Positions 1 to 9,436 of a DNA stretch of 64,000 nt are shown piece after piece. Both the position numbers and the translations under genes were made by a program. Below the pieces are notes generated by a model. The model was not told the origin of the DNA. It ran no database searches and was given only the letters and a program-made list of their open reading frames with translations. The stretch comes from Alloscardovia macacae (GTDB lineage Bacteria; Actinomycetota; Actinomycetes; Actinomycetales; Bifidobacteriaceae): NCBI RefSeq assembly GCF_002259705.1, contig NZ_MWWT01000005.1, forward strand, positions 62,001 to 126,000, read 5' to 3'. Numbering within the stretch: the first letter of the stretch is position 1; each line of letters begins with the position of its first letter.

Positions 1-90
1 GGCACGTAAGGCTTCTCAGTACTCGAAGCGTTAAGTCCTGTTTTTTCTACGGCTTTACGCCTCGTACTGAAGTGTGCTTCAGTAGTGACG

Positions 91-129
91 AATGCCCCAC
101 TCCATCGTTATCGTATGGAGTGGGGCATT
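91..129. terminator. Perfect 14-bp hairpin, probable terminator of the gene upstream of the window
   Basis: Bases 91-104 are the exact reverse complement of 116-129, with an 11-base loop and a short TTT after the stem. No gene is visible in bases 1-90, so it probably ends a transcription unit lying to the left. A TATAGT hexamer at 133-138 follows directly and could be the -10 box of the TM2 gene; no good -35 is seen. Confidence 0.7.
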
Positions 130-211
130 TGCTATAGTGAGAGGTACGATAACCCTTCTCGAAGGCTCTCGGCTAAGCAGAGAGCAGAGGGGCGAAAAAG
201 GAAGGATAGAG

Positions 212-871
212 ATGGACGAGCAGAATGTGCATGATGAGCCGTCAGAGCCAGTAGCTCCAGCAGTGCCAGAAGCCGGAGTTCAGCAGGAAGCGTCGGAGAC
301 GTCAGATTCAGCTCCGACGCAGGCACAGGAGCCGCAGCAGACGGCACTCCAGCAGGAAGCAGCTACGCAGCCGTATGAGCAGCAGCCGTACGCGCAGGCA
401 TATGCTCAGCCTCAGCCACCCCAGCAGCCACCTTACGGACAGGTTCCACCACAGCAGCAGTATGCGGGTGCGCAGTCGGGGCCGTACGCTCAGCAGCAGG
501 GCGTGCCCTATGGTCAGCCTCAGTACGCACAGCCTCAGGCAGGTCCGTATGCACAGCAGCCCTATGCTCAGGCGCAGCCACAGTATGTGGCGTATGGTAT
601 GCAGGGCCAGCCTCTCATCGTGGGGAATAAGAATAAGGTTCTAGCGGCTGTACTGGCCTTCTTCCTCGGCGGTTTCGGTGTGCATAACTTCTACCTCGGT
701 CGTACCGGCCGTGGTATCGCGCAGCTTCTCATGTGCACCATCGGCTGGCTGCTCATCATTCCACCATTTATCGCGGGGATATGGGCATTCGTCGAGTTCA
801 TTCTCATCCTCGTGGCTGCTCCTGGAACGACGTATCACCAGGACGCACAGGGATTTGAGCTGCAGGACTAG
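212..871 (+). CDS. TM2-domain membrane protein with Pro/Gln/Tyr-rich N-terminal region
   Basis: 219 residues. The N-terminal ~140 residues are low complexity, dominated by Pro, Gln, Ala and Tyr, with repeated QPYAQ/GPYAQQ units. The last ~75 residues are a TM2 domain: two hydrophobic segments (AVLAFFLGGFGVHNFYLGR and a second around WLLIIPPFIAGIWAFVEFIL) joined by a short turn. TM2 proteins are small membrane proteins of unclear function; the Pro/Gln-rich tail is common in actinobacteria and may mediate protein contacts. The frame is open from 92, but that segment overlaps a terminator; ATG 212 has an AAGGA-like site just upstream and starts the acidic MDEQN sequence. It stands alone between two terminators. 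Family sure, function unknown. Confidence 0.85.
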   Translation: MDEQNVHDEPSEPVAPAVPEAGVQQEASETSDSAPTQAQEPQQTALQQEAATQPYEQQPYAQAYAQPQPPQQPPYGQVPPQQQYAGAQSGPYAQQQGVPYGQPQYAQPQAGPYAQQPYAQAQPQYVAYGMQGQPLIVGNKNKVLAAVLAFFLGGFGVHNFYLGRTGRGIAQLLMCTIGWLLIIPPFIAGIWAFVEFILILVAAPGTTYHQDAQGFELQD

Positions 872-916
872 GTACTGGTAGGCAGGAGAATCTCCTCGGT
901 TCTTACTTTTTGCTCG

Positions 917-960
917 ACGGCGCATTCTGAGAGATAACAGACTCTCGGAATGCGCCGTTT
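917..960 (+). terminator. Terminator of the TM2 gene
   Basis: A 17-bp stem pairs 917-933 with 942-958 (one G-U pair), has an 8-base loop and ends in TTT. It lies 45 bases after the TM2 stop. The following 959-1173 holds no gene; it must carry the adhE promoter. A TATAAC at 1129-1134 is a possible -10, but no convincing -35 is seen. Confidence 0.8.
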
Positions 961-1173
961 GGCACAAAAGAGGGCGCTTAGGTGGACCCTGCGTTTTCTC
1001 TATTCGCCCAGCTGAGAAGAAGAGGAAAAATTGGCATAAAAGAACGTCTTACGGACTTTCATAAAATAACTTTACAGAAGTCGAGCCGAGAATTTGCGTG
1101 TCGGAACGAAGTCCTTTACGCTGTGAGGTATAACACAAAAGACGTGTGAAAGCACGACCAGAGGAGGTCACTC

Positions 1174-3903
1174 GTGGCGAAGACTAAGGAAGCTCCACAG
1201 GAGCAGACGCAGGCACAGGCACCAGCTCAGGAAGCCCCTGCCATGTCCCCAGCAGAGAAGGAAGTAGACGAGCTCGTCCAGCGCGCACTCGTAGCACTGG
1301 ATGAATACCAGAACTTCGACCAGAAGAAGATAGACTACATCGTCGCGAAGGCGTCCATCGACGCACTGCACGCACACCTCGAGCTCGCGAAGCTCGCCGT
1401 GGACGAAACCGGGCGCGGTATGGTGGAAGATAAAGCGACGAAGAACATCTTCGCGTGCGAACACATCACGCATCACCTGGCGAACCAGCGCACCGTGGGC
1501 ATCATCAGCGAGAACGATGTGGACGGCATTACCGAGATAGCAGAACCAGTGGGCGTGGTAGCAGGCGTGACCCCAGTGACGAACCCTACGTCCACCACCA
1601 TTTTTAAGGCTCTCATCGCTCTGAAGACGCGCTGTCCTATCGTCTTCGGCTTCCATCCATTCGCACAGGAATGCTCGAAGGCAGCAGCGAAGATAGTGCG
1701 CGATGCTGCAGTGGCAGCAGGTGCACCGAAGGACTGCATCCAGTGGATCGAGCACCCATCCATCGAAGCGACGGGCGCTCTGATGAAGCACCCAGGTGTG
1801 GCTACCATCCTGGCCACCGGTGGTCCTGGCATGGTGAAGGCAGCATACTCGTCTGGTAAGCCAGCTCTCGGCGTGGGTGCAGGTAATGCTCCTGCCTACG
1901 TGGATGCAGATGTGGATCTCGACCGCGCAGTAAACGACCTCGTGCTCTCGAAGCATTTCGACTACGGCATGATTTGCGCTACCGAGCAGGCCATCATCGC
2001 CCACACGGACATCTATGATGCTCTCATCGAGAAGCTGAAGGCACGCCACACGTACTTTGTGGAAGGTGAGGAAAAGGCGAAGCTCGAGCAGTTCATGTTC
2101 GGCGTGACTGCTGGCGAGTTCGCGAAGACAGGCAAGAAGCCATCTCTGAACTCGAAGGTGCCAGGAAAGTCTCCACACTGGATCGCGGAGCAGGCGGGCA
2201 TTACTATCCCAGAAGATACCGTTATCATCGCAGCAGAATGCTCGGAGGTGAGCGAAAACGAGCCACTGACCATGGAAAAGCTCGCACCAGTGCACGCTGT
2301 GCTGCGCGCGAAGAATAAGGATGAAGCGTTCGTCCTGTGTGAGCAGATGCTCGTTCATGGTGAAGGCCACACGGCAGCCATCCACACGAATAACGAAGCA
2401 CTGGTACGCGAGTATGGCCTGCGCATGCACGCCTGCCGCGTCATCTGGAACTCCCCATCCTCGCTCGGCGGCATCGGAGACATCTATAATGCCATCGCGC
2501 CATCGCTCACGCTCGGCTGCGGCTCCTACGGCGGTAACTCCGTCGCGGGTAACGTCCAGGCAGTAAATCTCATTAACGTGAAGCGTGTAGCACGAAGGAA
2601 TAATAATATGCAGTGGTTTAAGATCCCTCCAAAGACGTACTTCGAGCCAAACGCTATCCGCTACCTGCGCGACATGGTGGGCGTGAACCGCGTGGTCTTC
2701 GTGTGCGACAAGGTCATCCTCGACCTCGGCATCATCGATAAGGCCATCGCTCAGCTCCAGCAGCGTCTGAATAAAGTGGAGTGGCGCATCATCGATTACG
2801 TCGAGCCAGAACCATCCATCGAGACGGTGGAACGCGGTGCAGCTATGATGCGCGACGAGTTCCAGCCAGATACCATCATCGCCATCGGCGGTGGTTCGCC
2901 TATGGATGCGGCGAAGATTATGTGGCTGCTGTACGAACACCCAGAAATCGAGTTCCGCGACATCCGCGAGAAGTTCTTCGACATCCGTAAGCGCGCATTC
3001 CGCCTGCCAGAGCTGGGGAAGAAGGCGAAGCTCGTATGCGTACCGACCACCTCGGGTACGGGTTCGGAAGTCACTCCGTTCGCTGTGATTACGGATACGA
3101 AGACGGGTATCAAGTATCCTATTACGGATTACTCGCTGACGCCATCTGTGGCAGTGGTGGATCCAGTCCTCGCGCGCACGCAGCCTCGCCGCGTGGCTTC
3201 GGATTCTGGTTTCGACGCCATCACCCACGCTATGGAAGCCTACGTGTCTGCGTATGCGAATGACTTCACGGACGGTCTCGCGCTGCACGGCGTGAAGCTC
3301 TTGTGGGAGAACCTCGCCGACTCGGTGAACCAGGGTCAGGCGAACCCTCAGGCTCAGGAGAAGGTTCATAACGCTGCGACTATGGCGGGCATGGCATTTG
3401 GCTCGGCATTCCTGGGCATGTGCCACTCGATGGCGCACACCATCGGCGCACTGTGCCACGTGGCGCACGGTCGATGCAACTCCATCCTGCTGCCATACGT
3501 CATCCGCTATAATGGTCAGACTCCTCTGGAACCTATCAGCTGGCCGAAGTATGACAAGTACGTGGCTCCTGAGCGCTACCAGGACATCGCCAAGCAGCTA
3601 GGTCTGCCTGCTGCCACGCCTGAAGAAGGTGTGGAGAACCTCGCTCGCGCTGTGGAAGACTACCGCGATAATAAGCTGGGCATGGACCGCTCCTTCCAGG
3701 CTGCAGGCGTGGACGAAGAGCACTTCTGGTCTGTGCTCGACCAGATAGGCATGCGTGCGTACGAAGATCAGTGCACCCCTGCTAACCCGCGCATTCCTCA
3801 GATCGAGGACATGAAGGACATCGCTATAGCGGCATACTATGGCGTGTCTCAGGCCGAGGGTAAGAAGCTGCGCGCTGAGCGTGCTGCGGCTGCGGCTGCA
3901 TAA
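1174..3903 (+). CDS. adhE: Bifunctional acetaldehyde-CoA/alcohol dehydrogenase AdhE
   Basis: 909 residues, the usual AdhE length. It reduces acetyl-CoA to acetaldehyde and then ethanol, reoxidising two NADH, the ethanol branch of heterofermentative metabolism. The N-terminal half (to ~450) is an acylating aldehyde dehydrogenase with the catalytic Cys268 in the YGMICATEQ motif. The C-terminal half is an iron-dependent alcohol dehydrogenase: GGGSPMDAAK nucleotide-binding loop, DAITHAMEAY and HSMAHTIGALCHVAHG, which supply the metal-binding Asp and His residues. The first ~25 residues are an Ala/Gln-rich extension. GTG start, with a strong GAGGAGGT site at 1161-1168. Monocistronic: its own terminator follows. 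AdhE normally assembles into spirosomes; nothing here suggests otherwise. Confidence 0.97.
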   Translation: MAKTKEAPQEQTQAQAPAQEAPAMSPAEKEVDELVQRALVALDEYQNFDQKKIDYIVAKASIDALHAHLELAKLAVDETGRGMVEDKATKNIFACEHITHHLANQRTVGIISENDVDGITEIAEPVGVVAGVTPVTNPTSTTIFKALIALKTRCPIVFGFHPFAQECSKAAAKIVRDAAVAAGAPKDCIQWIEHPSIEATGALMKHPGVATILATGGPGMVKAAYSSGKPALGVGAGNAPAYVDADVDLDRAVNDLVLSKHFDYGMICATEQAIIAHTDIYDALIEKLKARHTYFVEGEEKAKLEQFMFGVTAGEFAKTGKKPSLNSKVPGKSPHWIAEQAGITIPEDTVIIAAECSEVSENEPLTMEKLAPVHAVLRAKNKDEAFVLCEQMLVHGEGHTAAIHTNNEALVREYGLRMHACRVIWNSPSSLGGIGDIYNAIAPSLTLGCGSYGGNSVAGNVQAVNLINVKRVARRNNNMQWFKIPPKTYFEPNAIRYLRDMVGVNRVVFVCDKVILDLGIIDKAIAQLQQRLNKVEWRIIDYVEPEPSIETVERGAAMMRDEFQPDTIIAIGGGSPMDAAKIMWLLYEHPEIEFRDIREKFFDIRKRAFRLPELGKKAKLVCVPTTSGTGSEVTPFAVITDTKTGIKYPITDYSLTPSVAVVDPVLARTQPRRVASDSGFDAITHAMEAYVSAYANDFTDGLALHGVKLLWENLADSVNQGQANPQAQEKVHNAATMAGMAFGSAFLGMCHSMAHTIGALCHVAHGRCNSILLPYVIRYNGQTPLEPISWPKYDKYVAPERYQDIAKQLGLPAATPEEGVENLARAVEDYRDNKLGMDRSFQAAGVDEEHFWSVLDQIGMRAYEDQCTPANPRIPQIEDMKDIAIAAYYGVSQAEGKKLRAERAAAAAA

Positions 3904-3927
3904 GGCTGCTTTTCGTAGTCCATTTTT

Positions 3928-3966
3928 CGGGCGGTGTGCGTCGGTTCGGCGTAGACCGCCCGTTTT
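3928..3966 (+). terminator. Terminator of adhE
   Basis: 8-bp GC-rich stem (3928-3935 with 3955-3962) whose loop region can also pair, followed by TTTT. It starts 25 bases after the adhE stop. Confidence 0.8.
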
Positions 3967-3981
3967 GTGTAAGGAGAGACG

Positions 3982-4089
3982 ATGAGTGTATTTCCGGGTG
4001 TACGCACTCGCGGCGTTCGGCGTGTGCGTGCTCGTGAGTGGTGCGGCAGCTGCCCGCGGGAGGTCAATTCTTCTCAAGCGGGCTCATAA
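3982..4089 (+). CDS. Candidate 35-residue small protein or leader peptide
   Basis: An ATG at 3982 lies 5 bases after an ideal AAGGAG ribosome site (3971-3976), itself just after the adhE terminator. The frame gives 35 residues, Arg-rich, with a WCGSC motif near the middle, and stops at 4089 inside a 13-bp inverted repeat. The same ribosome site could also serve a GTG at 3986 in another frame, open to 4291 (101 residues, hydrophobic start then basic). I recognise neither product. The strong ribosome site is the only positive evidence; both readings could be chance, and translation is unproven. Confidence 0.3.
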   Translation: MSVFPGVRTRGVRRVRAREWCGSCPREVNSSQAGS

Positions 4090-4110
4090 GAAAGAGAAAG
4101 AATTGACCTC
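4060..4110. repeat. 13-bp perfect inverted repeat containing GGTCAATTCTT
   Basis: Bases 4060-4072 are the exact reverse complement of 4098-4110, spaced by 25 bases. There is no T tract after it, so it is unlikely to be a terminator. The core GGTCAATTCTT recurs at 41912-41922 and 49993-50003, with a 10-base match at 19149-19158. It could be an operator or a small dispersed repeat. Confidence 0.6.
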
Positions 4111-4310
4111 GAAGGCAGCAGGAGCGAGACATGACACTCAATACACGCGCGGGCGTGCTCGTCAGCTGGTAATATCCCAGGGCTCGTGTACTGTGAACAC
4201 GTACTCATACACCAGACCCGGTTTTCTCACACGATTATCCTCTCTGGGTGAGCGTCTTCTGTCACGCAGAAAACGCGACACGCCCGGATGATTTCGGGTA
4301 GGGGTTCTGG

Positions 4311-4496
4311 TTAAATAGATGAGTTGCCTGTTTTAGGCTCGCATGCTTTTATGCTTAATATTTGAAATAGCGAGCGTGGCAGCGGTAAGTGCCGCTAGCT
4401 ACGCACTGATGGGGATTCGTCCATGAGGCGAATGACGCCGGTTAGTGCTCTAAACAGGTTGGAAATGTATCGATCGCAAGAAAGGGCGGACGGCGA
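4311..4496 (+). promoter_or_regulatory. Structured leader of the S10 operon
   Basis: Upstream of rpsJ, a long-range pairing (CCTGTTT, 4327-4333, with AAACAGG, 4452-4458) can enclose several local stems: GCAT/ATGC at 4341-4354, AGCGG/CCGCT at 4381-4396, and GCACTGAT/GTTAGTGC (4403-4410 with 4441-4448) around ATTCGTC/GGCGAAT (4415-4421 with 4427-4433). A TTAAAT at 4311-4316 and a TAATAT at 4357-4362 are candidate -10 boxes. In E. coli the S10 leader is the target of L4 autoregulation; whether this unrelated leader does the same is inference. The rest of 4111-4310 shows only minor hairpins. Confidence 0.45.
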
Positions 4497-4805
4497 ATGG
4501 CGGGACAGAAAATCCGCATCAGGCTAAAGTCCTATGACCATGAGGTCATCGACCAGTCGGCTAAGAAGATAGTCGAGACGGTCACGAACGCAGGCGCTAC
4601 TGTAGTAGGCCCAGTTCCACTTCCTACCGAGAAGAACGTGTTTGTCGTTATTCGTTCTCCTCATAAGTATAAGGATTCTCGCGAGCACTTCGAGATGCGC
4701 ACGCACAAGCGTCTTATCGACATCGTAGACCCAACTCCTAAGGCAGTTGATTCTCTGATGCGTCTCGATCTGCCAGCAGACGTAAACATCGAGATCAAGC
4801 TGTAA
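4497..4805 (+). CDS. rpsJ: 30S ribosomal protein S10 (NusE)
   Basis: 102 residues, the full family length, starting [15 protein letters not shown] as typical for actinobacteria. S10 sits in the head of the small subunit and, as NusE, takes part in transcription antitermination. First gene of the S10 operon and preceded by a long structured leader. The ribosome site is a modest AAAGGG at 4481-4486. rplC follows after 12 bases. Confidence 0.98.
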   Translation: MAGQKIRIRLKSYDHEVIDQSAKKIVETVTNAGATVVGPVPLPTEKNVFVVIRSPHKYKDSREHFEMRTHKRLIDIVDPTPKAVDSLMRLDLPADVNIEIKL

Positions 4806-4817
4806 GGGAGGGGAGAA

Positions 4818-5468
4818 ATGACTTCGAATAACAATCGTCAGGCACTGCTCGGCACCAAGCTCGGCATGTCTCAGATGTGGGATGAGAACGGTTTCTTCGT
4901 TCCAGTGACGCTCGTAGAAGTAGATACGAACGTCGTTACAGCTGTGAAGAATGAGGAATCTGACGGCTACAAGGCTGTTCAGATAGCATACGGCGCTATC
5001 GACCCAAACAAGGTCACCAAGCCACTGGCTGGTCACTTTGCTAAGGCAGGCGTTACCCCTCGTCGTCACCTCGTCGAGTTCCGCACCGAGGACGTAGAGA
5101 ACTACGAGCCAGGTCAGGAACTGACTGCAGAGATCTTCCCAGATGGCGCTGTCGTCGATGTGACGGGCACCACCAAGGGTAAGGGCTTCGCTGGTACCAT
5201 CAAGCGCTGGGGCTTCAAGTCCTACCGTCGTACCCACGGTTCTCACAAGAACGAGCGTCGTCCAGGTTCTGTAGGTGCATGCGCTACTCCATCGCGCATC
5301 CTTAAGGGTAAGCGCATGGCTGGTCGCATGGGTCATGACACCCACACCACGCTGAACCTCACCGTCGTATCTTCCGACGCAGCAAACGGCGTCATCGCTA
5401 TCAAGGGTGCTGTACCAGGACCTAAGGGCGCTCTCGTCGTCGTACGTACTGCAGTGAAGGGAGCATAA
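4818..5468 (+). CDS. rplC: 50S ribosomal protein L3
   Basis: 216 residues. L3 is an early-assembly protein whose extended loop reaches the peptidyl transferase centre. The sequence shows [10 protein letters not shown] near the N-terminus and the conserved [15 protein letters not shown] and [15 protein letters not shown] segments that thread into 23S rRNA. The start is set by a GGGAGGGG site 4-5 bases upstream. Canonical position between rpsJ and rplD. Confidence 0.98.
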   Translation: MTSNNNRQALLGTKLGMSQMWDENGFFVPVTLVEVDTNVVTAVKNEESDGYKAVQIAYGAIDPNKVTKPLAGHFAKAGVTPRRHLVEFRTEDVENYEPGQELTAEIFPDGAVVDVTGTTKGKGFAGTIKRWGFKSYRRTHGSHKNERRPGSVGACATPSRILKGKRMAGRMGHDTHTTLNLTVVSSDAANGVIAIKGAVPGPKGALVVVRTAVKGA

Positions 5469-5471
5469 GGT

Positions 5472-6125
5472 ATGGCAAACGTAACTTTGAACATCACCGA
5501 TGCTAACGGTAATGCAGCTGGCACCGTCGAAGCTCCAGTAGAGCTCTTCGGCATCGAGCAGGACGTCGTGCGTGCACACGTTCCACTCGTACACCAGGTG
5601 GTTATCGCTCAGCTGGCAGCTGCTCGTCAGGGCACCCATGCTGTAAAGAACCGCGCTCGTATCTCCGGCGGTGGAAAGAAGCCATGGAAGCAGAAGGGCA
5701 CCGGTCGTGCTCGTCAGGGTTCCATCCGCGCTCCACAGTTCGCTGGTGGTGCAGTAGTTCATGGTCCAGTACCACGTGACTACTCGCAGCGCACCCCTAA
5801 GAAGATGAAGGCAGCAGCTCTGCGCTACGTGCTTTCTGATCGTTTTAACGCAGGTCGCGTACACGTCGTGAACTTCGGTCTGGGCGAGACTCCATCCACG
5901 AAGGCTGCTAAGGCTGCTCTGTCCGTGGTCGAGAACCGCTTCACCACCGTAGTCGTGTCCCGTGAGAACATCACCGAATGGCTGTCCGTTCGTAACCTCA
6001 CCTATGTGCACGTGCTCTTCGTGGATCAGCTGAACACCTATGACGTCGTGACCGCTGAAGATGTCGTCTTTACTCAGGACGCCTTCGACGCTTTCGTGGC
6101 TGCTAAGACCGCTAAGGAGGCCTAA
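5472..6125 (+). CDS. rplD: 50S ribosomal protein L4
   Basis: 217 residues. L4 lines part of the exit tunnel and in some bacteria represses its own operon by binding the S10 leader. The conserved basic loop [20 protein letters not shown] that enters the tunnel wall is intact. Only 3 bases separate it from the rplC stop, so translation is probably coupled. The possible leader target is described upstream of rpsJ. Confidence 0.98.
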   Translation: MANVTLNITDANGNAAGTVEAPVELFGIEQDVVRAHVPLVHQVVIAQLAAARQGTHAVKNRARISGGGKKPWKQKGTGRARQGSIRAPQFAGGAVVHGPVPRDYSQRTPKKMKAAALRYVLSDRFNAGRVHVVNFGLGETPSTKAAKAALSVVENRFTTVVVSRENITEWLSVRNLTYVHVLFVDQLNTYDVVTAEDVVFTQDAFDAFVAAKTAKEA

Positions 6126-6130
6126 GTTCC

Positions 6131-6427
6131 ATGGTCGCTATTCATAAGACAGCACATGACATCATCATCAAGCCAGTAGTTTCCGAAAAGGCTTACATGA
6201 ACTCTGATCGTGGCCAGTACACCTTCGTGGTGGCACCAAAGGCGAACAAGATCGAGATCAAGCAGGCTGTAGAAGAAATCTTCAAGGTTAAGGTTACCAG
6301 CGTGAACACTCTGAACCGCATCGGCAAGCGCCAGCGCACTCGCACTGGTTTCGGTCAGCGTGCTTCCCAGAAGCGTGCTATCGTCACCGTCGCTGCAGGT
6401 CAGACCATCGACATCTTCGGTAACTAA
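6131..6427 (+). CDS. rplW: 50S ribosomal protein L23
   Basis: 98 residues. L23 lies at the tunnel exit and is the docking site for trigger factor and SRP. The [19 protein letters not shown] start region and the [19 protein letters not shown] rRNA-binding arm are typical. An AAGGAGG site overlaps the end of rplD, 5 bases from its stop to this ATG. Confidence 0.97.
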   Translation: MVAIHKTAHDIIIKPVVSEKAYMNSDRGQYTFVVAPKANKIEIKQAVEEIFKVKVTSVNTLNRIGKRQRTRTGFGQRASQKRAIVTVAAGQTIDIFGN

Positions 6428-6461
6428 GCAATAGCCGAGAAAGTTAGGATTAAAACACATT

Positions 6462-7292
6462 ATGGCTATCCGCGTATATAAGCCAACGACTGCAGGCCGT
6501 CGTAACGCATCTGTCTCTGATTTCTCGGAGATTACGCGTTCCACGCCTGAAAAGTCCTTGCTGCGTAAGCTCAGCAAGACTGGCGGCCGTAACTCGTACG
6601 GTCGCATCACGAGCCGTCACCGTGGTGGCGGACACAAGCGTCAGTACCGTCTCATCGACTTCAAGCGCTGGGACAAGGACGGCGTACCAGCTAAGGTAGC
6701 GCACATCGAGTACGATCCAAACCGTTCTGCTCGCATCGCTCTTCTGCACTTCGCAGATGGTGAGAAGCGCTACATCATCGCTCCTGAAGGCATCAAGCAG
6801 GGCGATACCATCGAGACTGGTCCACAGGCTGACATCAAGCCAGGTAATAACCTGCCACTGGCGAACATTCCTACCGGTACCGTGGTGCACGCCATCGAGT
6901 TGCGTCCACTGGGCGGTGCGAAGATCGCTCGCTCTGCAGGCGTATCTGTACAGCTCGTGGCTAAGGACGGTAACCTCGCACAGCTTCGTATGCCATCCGG
7001 AGAAATCCGTAACGTCGAAGCAGCATGCCGCGCCACCATCGGTGAAGTAGGTAACTCCGAGCACGCAAACATCGAGCTCGGTAAGGCTGGACGTGCACGC
7101 TGGATGGGCAAGCGCCCTCACACGCGTGGTGAGTCCATGAACCCAGTAGACCATCCACATGGTGGTCGTACCCGCGGTGGTAAGCCACCAGTATCCCCAT
7201 GGGGTAAGGGTGAGGTTCGTACTCGTCGTCCTAAGAAGGCTTCGAACAAGATGATTGTTCGTCGTCGTCCTAACGGTAAGAACCGCAAGTAA
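6462..7292 (+). CDS. rplB: 50S ribosomal protein L2
   Basis: 276 residues, full length. L2 is needed for subunit association and peptidyl transferase function. Conserved features include the N-terminal [15 protein letters not shown], the SH3-like and OB-fold central region, and the C-terminal [20 protein letters not shown] loop holding the His essential for activity. The 34-base gap after rplW holds a weak ribosome site. Confidence 0.98.
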   Translation: MAIRVYKPTTAGRRNASVSDFSEITRSTPEKSLLRKLSKTGGRNSYGRITSRHRGGGHKRQYRLIDFKRWDKDGVPAKVAHIEYDPNRSARIALLHFADGEKRYIIAPEGIKQGDTIETGPQADIKPGNNLPLANIPTGTVVHAIELRPLGGAKIARSAGVSVQLVAKDGNLAQLRMPSGEIRNVEAACRATIGEVGNSEHANIELGKAGRARWMGKRPHTRGESMNPVDHPHGGRTRGGKPPVSPWGKGEVRTRRPKKASNKMIVRRRPNGKNRK

Positions 7293-7307
7293 GGGAGTGT
7301 CGAAGAG

Positions 7308-7586
7308 ATGACTCGAAGCATCAAGAAGGGCCCATTCGTCGACGCCCACTTGCAGAAGAAAGTCGACGCTCAGAACGAAAAGGGTACTCACGACGTCATC
7401 AAGACCTGGTCTCGTCGTTCGATGATTACCCCAGACTTCATCGGTCACACGTTCGCGGTTCATAACGGCCGCAACCACGTGCCGGTGTTCGTTACTGAAG
7501 CGATGGTAGGTCACAAGCTCGGAGAGTTCGCTCCTACGCGTACTTTCAAGGGCCATGTTAAGGATGATAAGAAGGGACGCCGCTAA
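7308..7586 (+). CDS. rpsS: 30S ribosomal protein S19
   Basis: 92 residues with the family signature [14 protein letters not shown] and the conserved YNGR-type segment [21 protein letters not shown]19 is in the head of the small subunit and contacts S13 and the A-site region. It abuts rplV with no spacer (stop at 7586, next ATG at 7587). Confidence 0.97.
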   Translation: MTRSIKKGPFVDAHLQKKVDAQNEKGTHDVIKTWSRRSMITPDFIGHTFAVHNGRNHVPVFVTEAMVGHKLGEFAPTRTFKGHVKDDKKGRR

Positions 7587-7946
7587 ATGGAAGCTAAGGC
7601 AATTGCTCGTCACGTTCGCGTGACGCCACGCAAGGCTCGCCGCGTCGTGGACCTCATCCGCGGCAAGAAGGCGACCGAAGCCATCACCATTTTGAAGTTT
7701 GCTCCACAGGCTGCTTCCACTCCAGTACTCAAGGTACTCGAGTCCGCGATAGCTAACGCTCGCGTAAAGGCAGAACAGGCAAACGAACCATTCCGTGAGA
7801 ACGAACTGGTAGTAGCAGCTACGTATGTCGACGAGGGGGTAACCCTCAAGCGCTTCCGTGCACGTGCACAGGGCCGCGCTGGTCGCATTAACAAGCGCAC
7901 TTCCCACATCACGGTCATCGTCGCAGATAAGGAAGGTGCACGCTAA
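7587..7946 (+). CDS. rplV: 50S ribosomal protein L22
   Basis: 119 residues. L22 has a long beta-hairpin that forms the exit tunnel constriction and influences macrolide action. [20 protein letters not shown] and the [18 protein letters not shown] hairpin region are conserved. Its stop overlaps the ATG of rpsC by one base (TAATG). Confidence 0.97.
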   Translation: MEAKAIARHVRVTPRKARRVVDLIRGKKATEAITILKFAPQAASTPVLKVLESAIANARVKAEQANEPFRENELVVAATYVDEGVTLKRFRARAQGRAGRINKRTSHITVIVADKEGAR

Positions 7947-8758
7947 TGGGCCAGAAGGTAAATCCATTTGGTTACCGCCTCGGCGTAACCGAGTATCACC
8001 GTTCGAAGTGGTTCTCTGATTCCACGAAGAAGGGCGAACGTTACCGCGATTTCGTTCTCGAAGACGATAAGATTCGTAAGGCTATGACGAAGGACCTCGA
8101 GCGTGCAGGCGTGTCCCGCATCGTCATCGAGCGTACCCGTGACCGTGTGCGTGTGGACATCCACACTGCTCGTCCAGGTATCGTCATCGGCCGTCGTGGT
8201 GCAGAAGCTGATCGCGTACGCGCTAAGCTCGAGAAGATTACCGGTAAGCAGGTACAGCTGAACATCTTCGAAGTGAAGAATGCAGCTATCGACGCTCAGC
8301 TCGTGGCTCAGTCCATCGCAGAGCAGCTCGCTAACCGCGTGACCTTCCGTCGCGCTATGCGTAAGGCTCAGCAGGATGCTATGCGTGCAGGCGCTAAGGG
8401 TATCCGCATTAAGCTCTCCGGTCGTCTCGGTGGTGCGGAAATCGCACGTTCTGAGTTCTACCGTGAAGGCCGTGTGCCACTGCAGACTCTGCGTGCTTTG
8501 ATCGACTACGGTTTCTTCGAAGCAAGCACGACTTATGGCCAGATCGGCGTGAAGGTATGGATCTATAAGGGCGACATGACCGAGAAGCAGTTCGAAGAGC
8601 AGCAGGCTCAGCAGAACAACCGCTCTCGCCGTGGCTCGAATGACCGCCGTCCACGTCGTAACAACCGTGGTGCAGCTGCACAGCGCGGCGCTAAGGAAGC
8701 TCCAGCTCAGGCCGAAGCTCCTGCAGCACCAGCTGAAACTGCAGAAGTAAAGGAGTAA
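7946..8758 (+). CDS. rpsC: 30S ribosomal protein S3
   Basis: 270 residues. The N-terminal ~215 hold the KH domain with GRRG (in [15 protein letters not shown]) and the S3 C-terminal domain. The last ~50 are a disordered-looking tail, first Arg/Asn rich and then Ala/Glu rich, as often found in actinobacterial S3. S3 lines the mRNA entry channel. The start overlaps rplV by one base. Confidence 0.97.
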   Translation: MGQKVNPFGYRLGVTEYHRSKWFSDSTKKGERYRDFVLEDDKIRKAMTKDLERAGVSRIVIERTRDRVRVDIHTARPGIVIGRRGAEADRVRAKLEKITGKQVQLNIFEVKNAAIDAQLVAQSIAEQLANRVTFRRAMRKAQQDAMRAGAKGIRIKLSGRLGGAEIARSEFYREGRVPLQTLRALIDYGFFEASTTYGQIGVKVWIYKGDMTEKQFEEQQAQQNNRSRRGSNDRRPRRNNRGAAAQRGAKEAPAQAEAPAAPAETAEVKE

Positions 8759-8764
8759 GTGAGA

Positions 8765-9184
8765 ATGCTTATCCCAAAGAGGACCAAGTACCGTAAGCAG
8801 CACCGTCCAGTGCGCTCGGGTATGTCTAAGGGCGGTAACGAGATCGCTTTCGGTGATTTCGGTATTCAGGCTCTTGCTCCTGCTTACATTACCAACCGTC
8901 AGATCGAAGCTGCACGTATCGCTATGACCCGCTACATCAAGCGTGGTGGCCGCGTGTGGATCACGATCTTCCCAGATCGTCCTTTGACGAAGCACGCTCT
9001 CGGCGCTCGAATGGGTTCCGGTAAGGGTGCACCTGAGTTCTGGGTGGCTAATGTACGTCCAGGACGCGTTATGTTCGAAATTTCAGGCGTTTCTGAGGAA
9101 GTTGCTCGTGAAGCACTTCGTCGTGCAGTCGATAAGCTGCCTATGAAGTGCCGCATCATAGCTCGTGAAGGCGGTGACAACTAA
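8765..9184 (+). CDS. rplP: 50S ribosomal protein L16
   Basis: 139 residues starting [14 protein letters not shown], the universal L16 N-terminus. The frame is open to a GTG at 8759, but the AAAGGAG site (8749-8755) is 9 bases from ATG 8765 and only 3 from that GTG, so 8765 is chosen. L16 lies near the A-site tRNA elbow and is required for late 50S assembly. Directly abuts rpmC. Confidence 0.97.
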   Translation: MLIPKRTKYRKQHRPVRSGMSKGGNEIAFGDFGIQALAPAYITNRQIEAARIAMTRYIKRGGRVWITIFPDRPLTKHALGARMGSGKGAPEFWVANVRPGRVMFEISGVSEEVAREALRRAVDKLPMKCRIIAREGGDN

Positions 9185-9418
9185 ATGGCAAACGCTACGG
9201 ATTACTCGATCAAGACTTTGAACGAGAAGACTAACGCAGAGATTGAGGACTTCCTCAAGAAGTCGAAGGAAGAACTTTTCAACCTTCGCTTCCAGAACGC
9301 CACTGGTCAGCTGGAAAATGCGTCTCGCATCAAGGCTGTCAAGCGTGATATCGCCCGCATGTACACTGTTCTTCGCGAACGTGAACTCGGTATCACCGAG
9401 TCCCCAGTGCAGGAATAA
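9185..9418 (+). CDS. rpmC: 50S ribosomal protein L29
   Basis: 77 residues. Two antiparallel helices are recognisable from [20 protein letters not shown] and the [20 protein letters not shown] signature. L29 sits next to L23 at the tunnel exit. The start codon follows the rplP stop directly, so translation is coupled. Confidence 0.96.
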   Translation: MANATDYSIKTLNEKTNAEIEDFLKKSKEELFNLRFQNATGQLENASRIKAVKRDIARMYTVLRERELGITESPVQE

Positions 9419-9436
9419 GAAATCTGAGGAGTTAAC

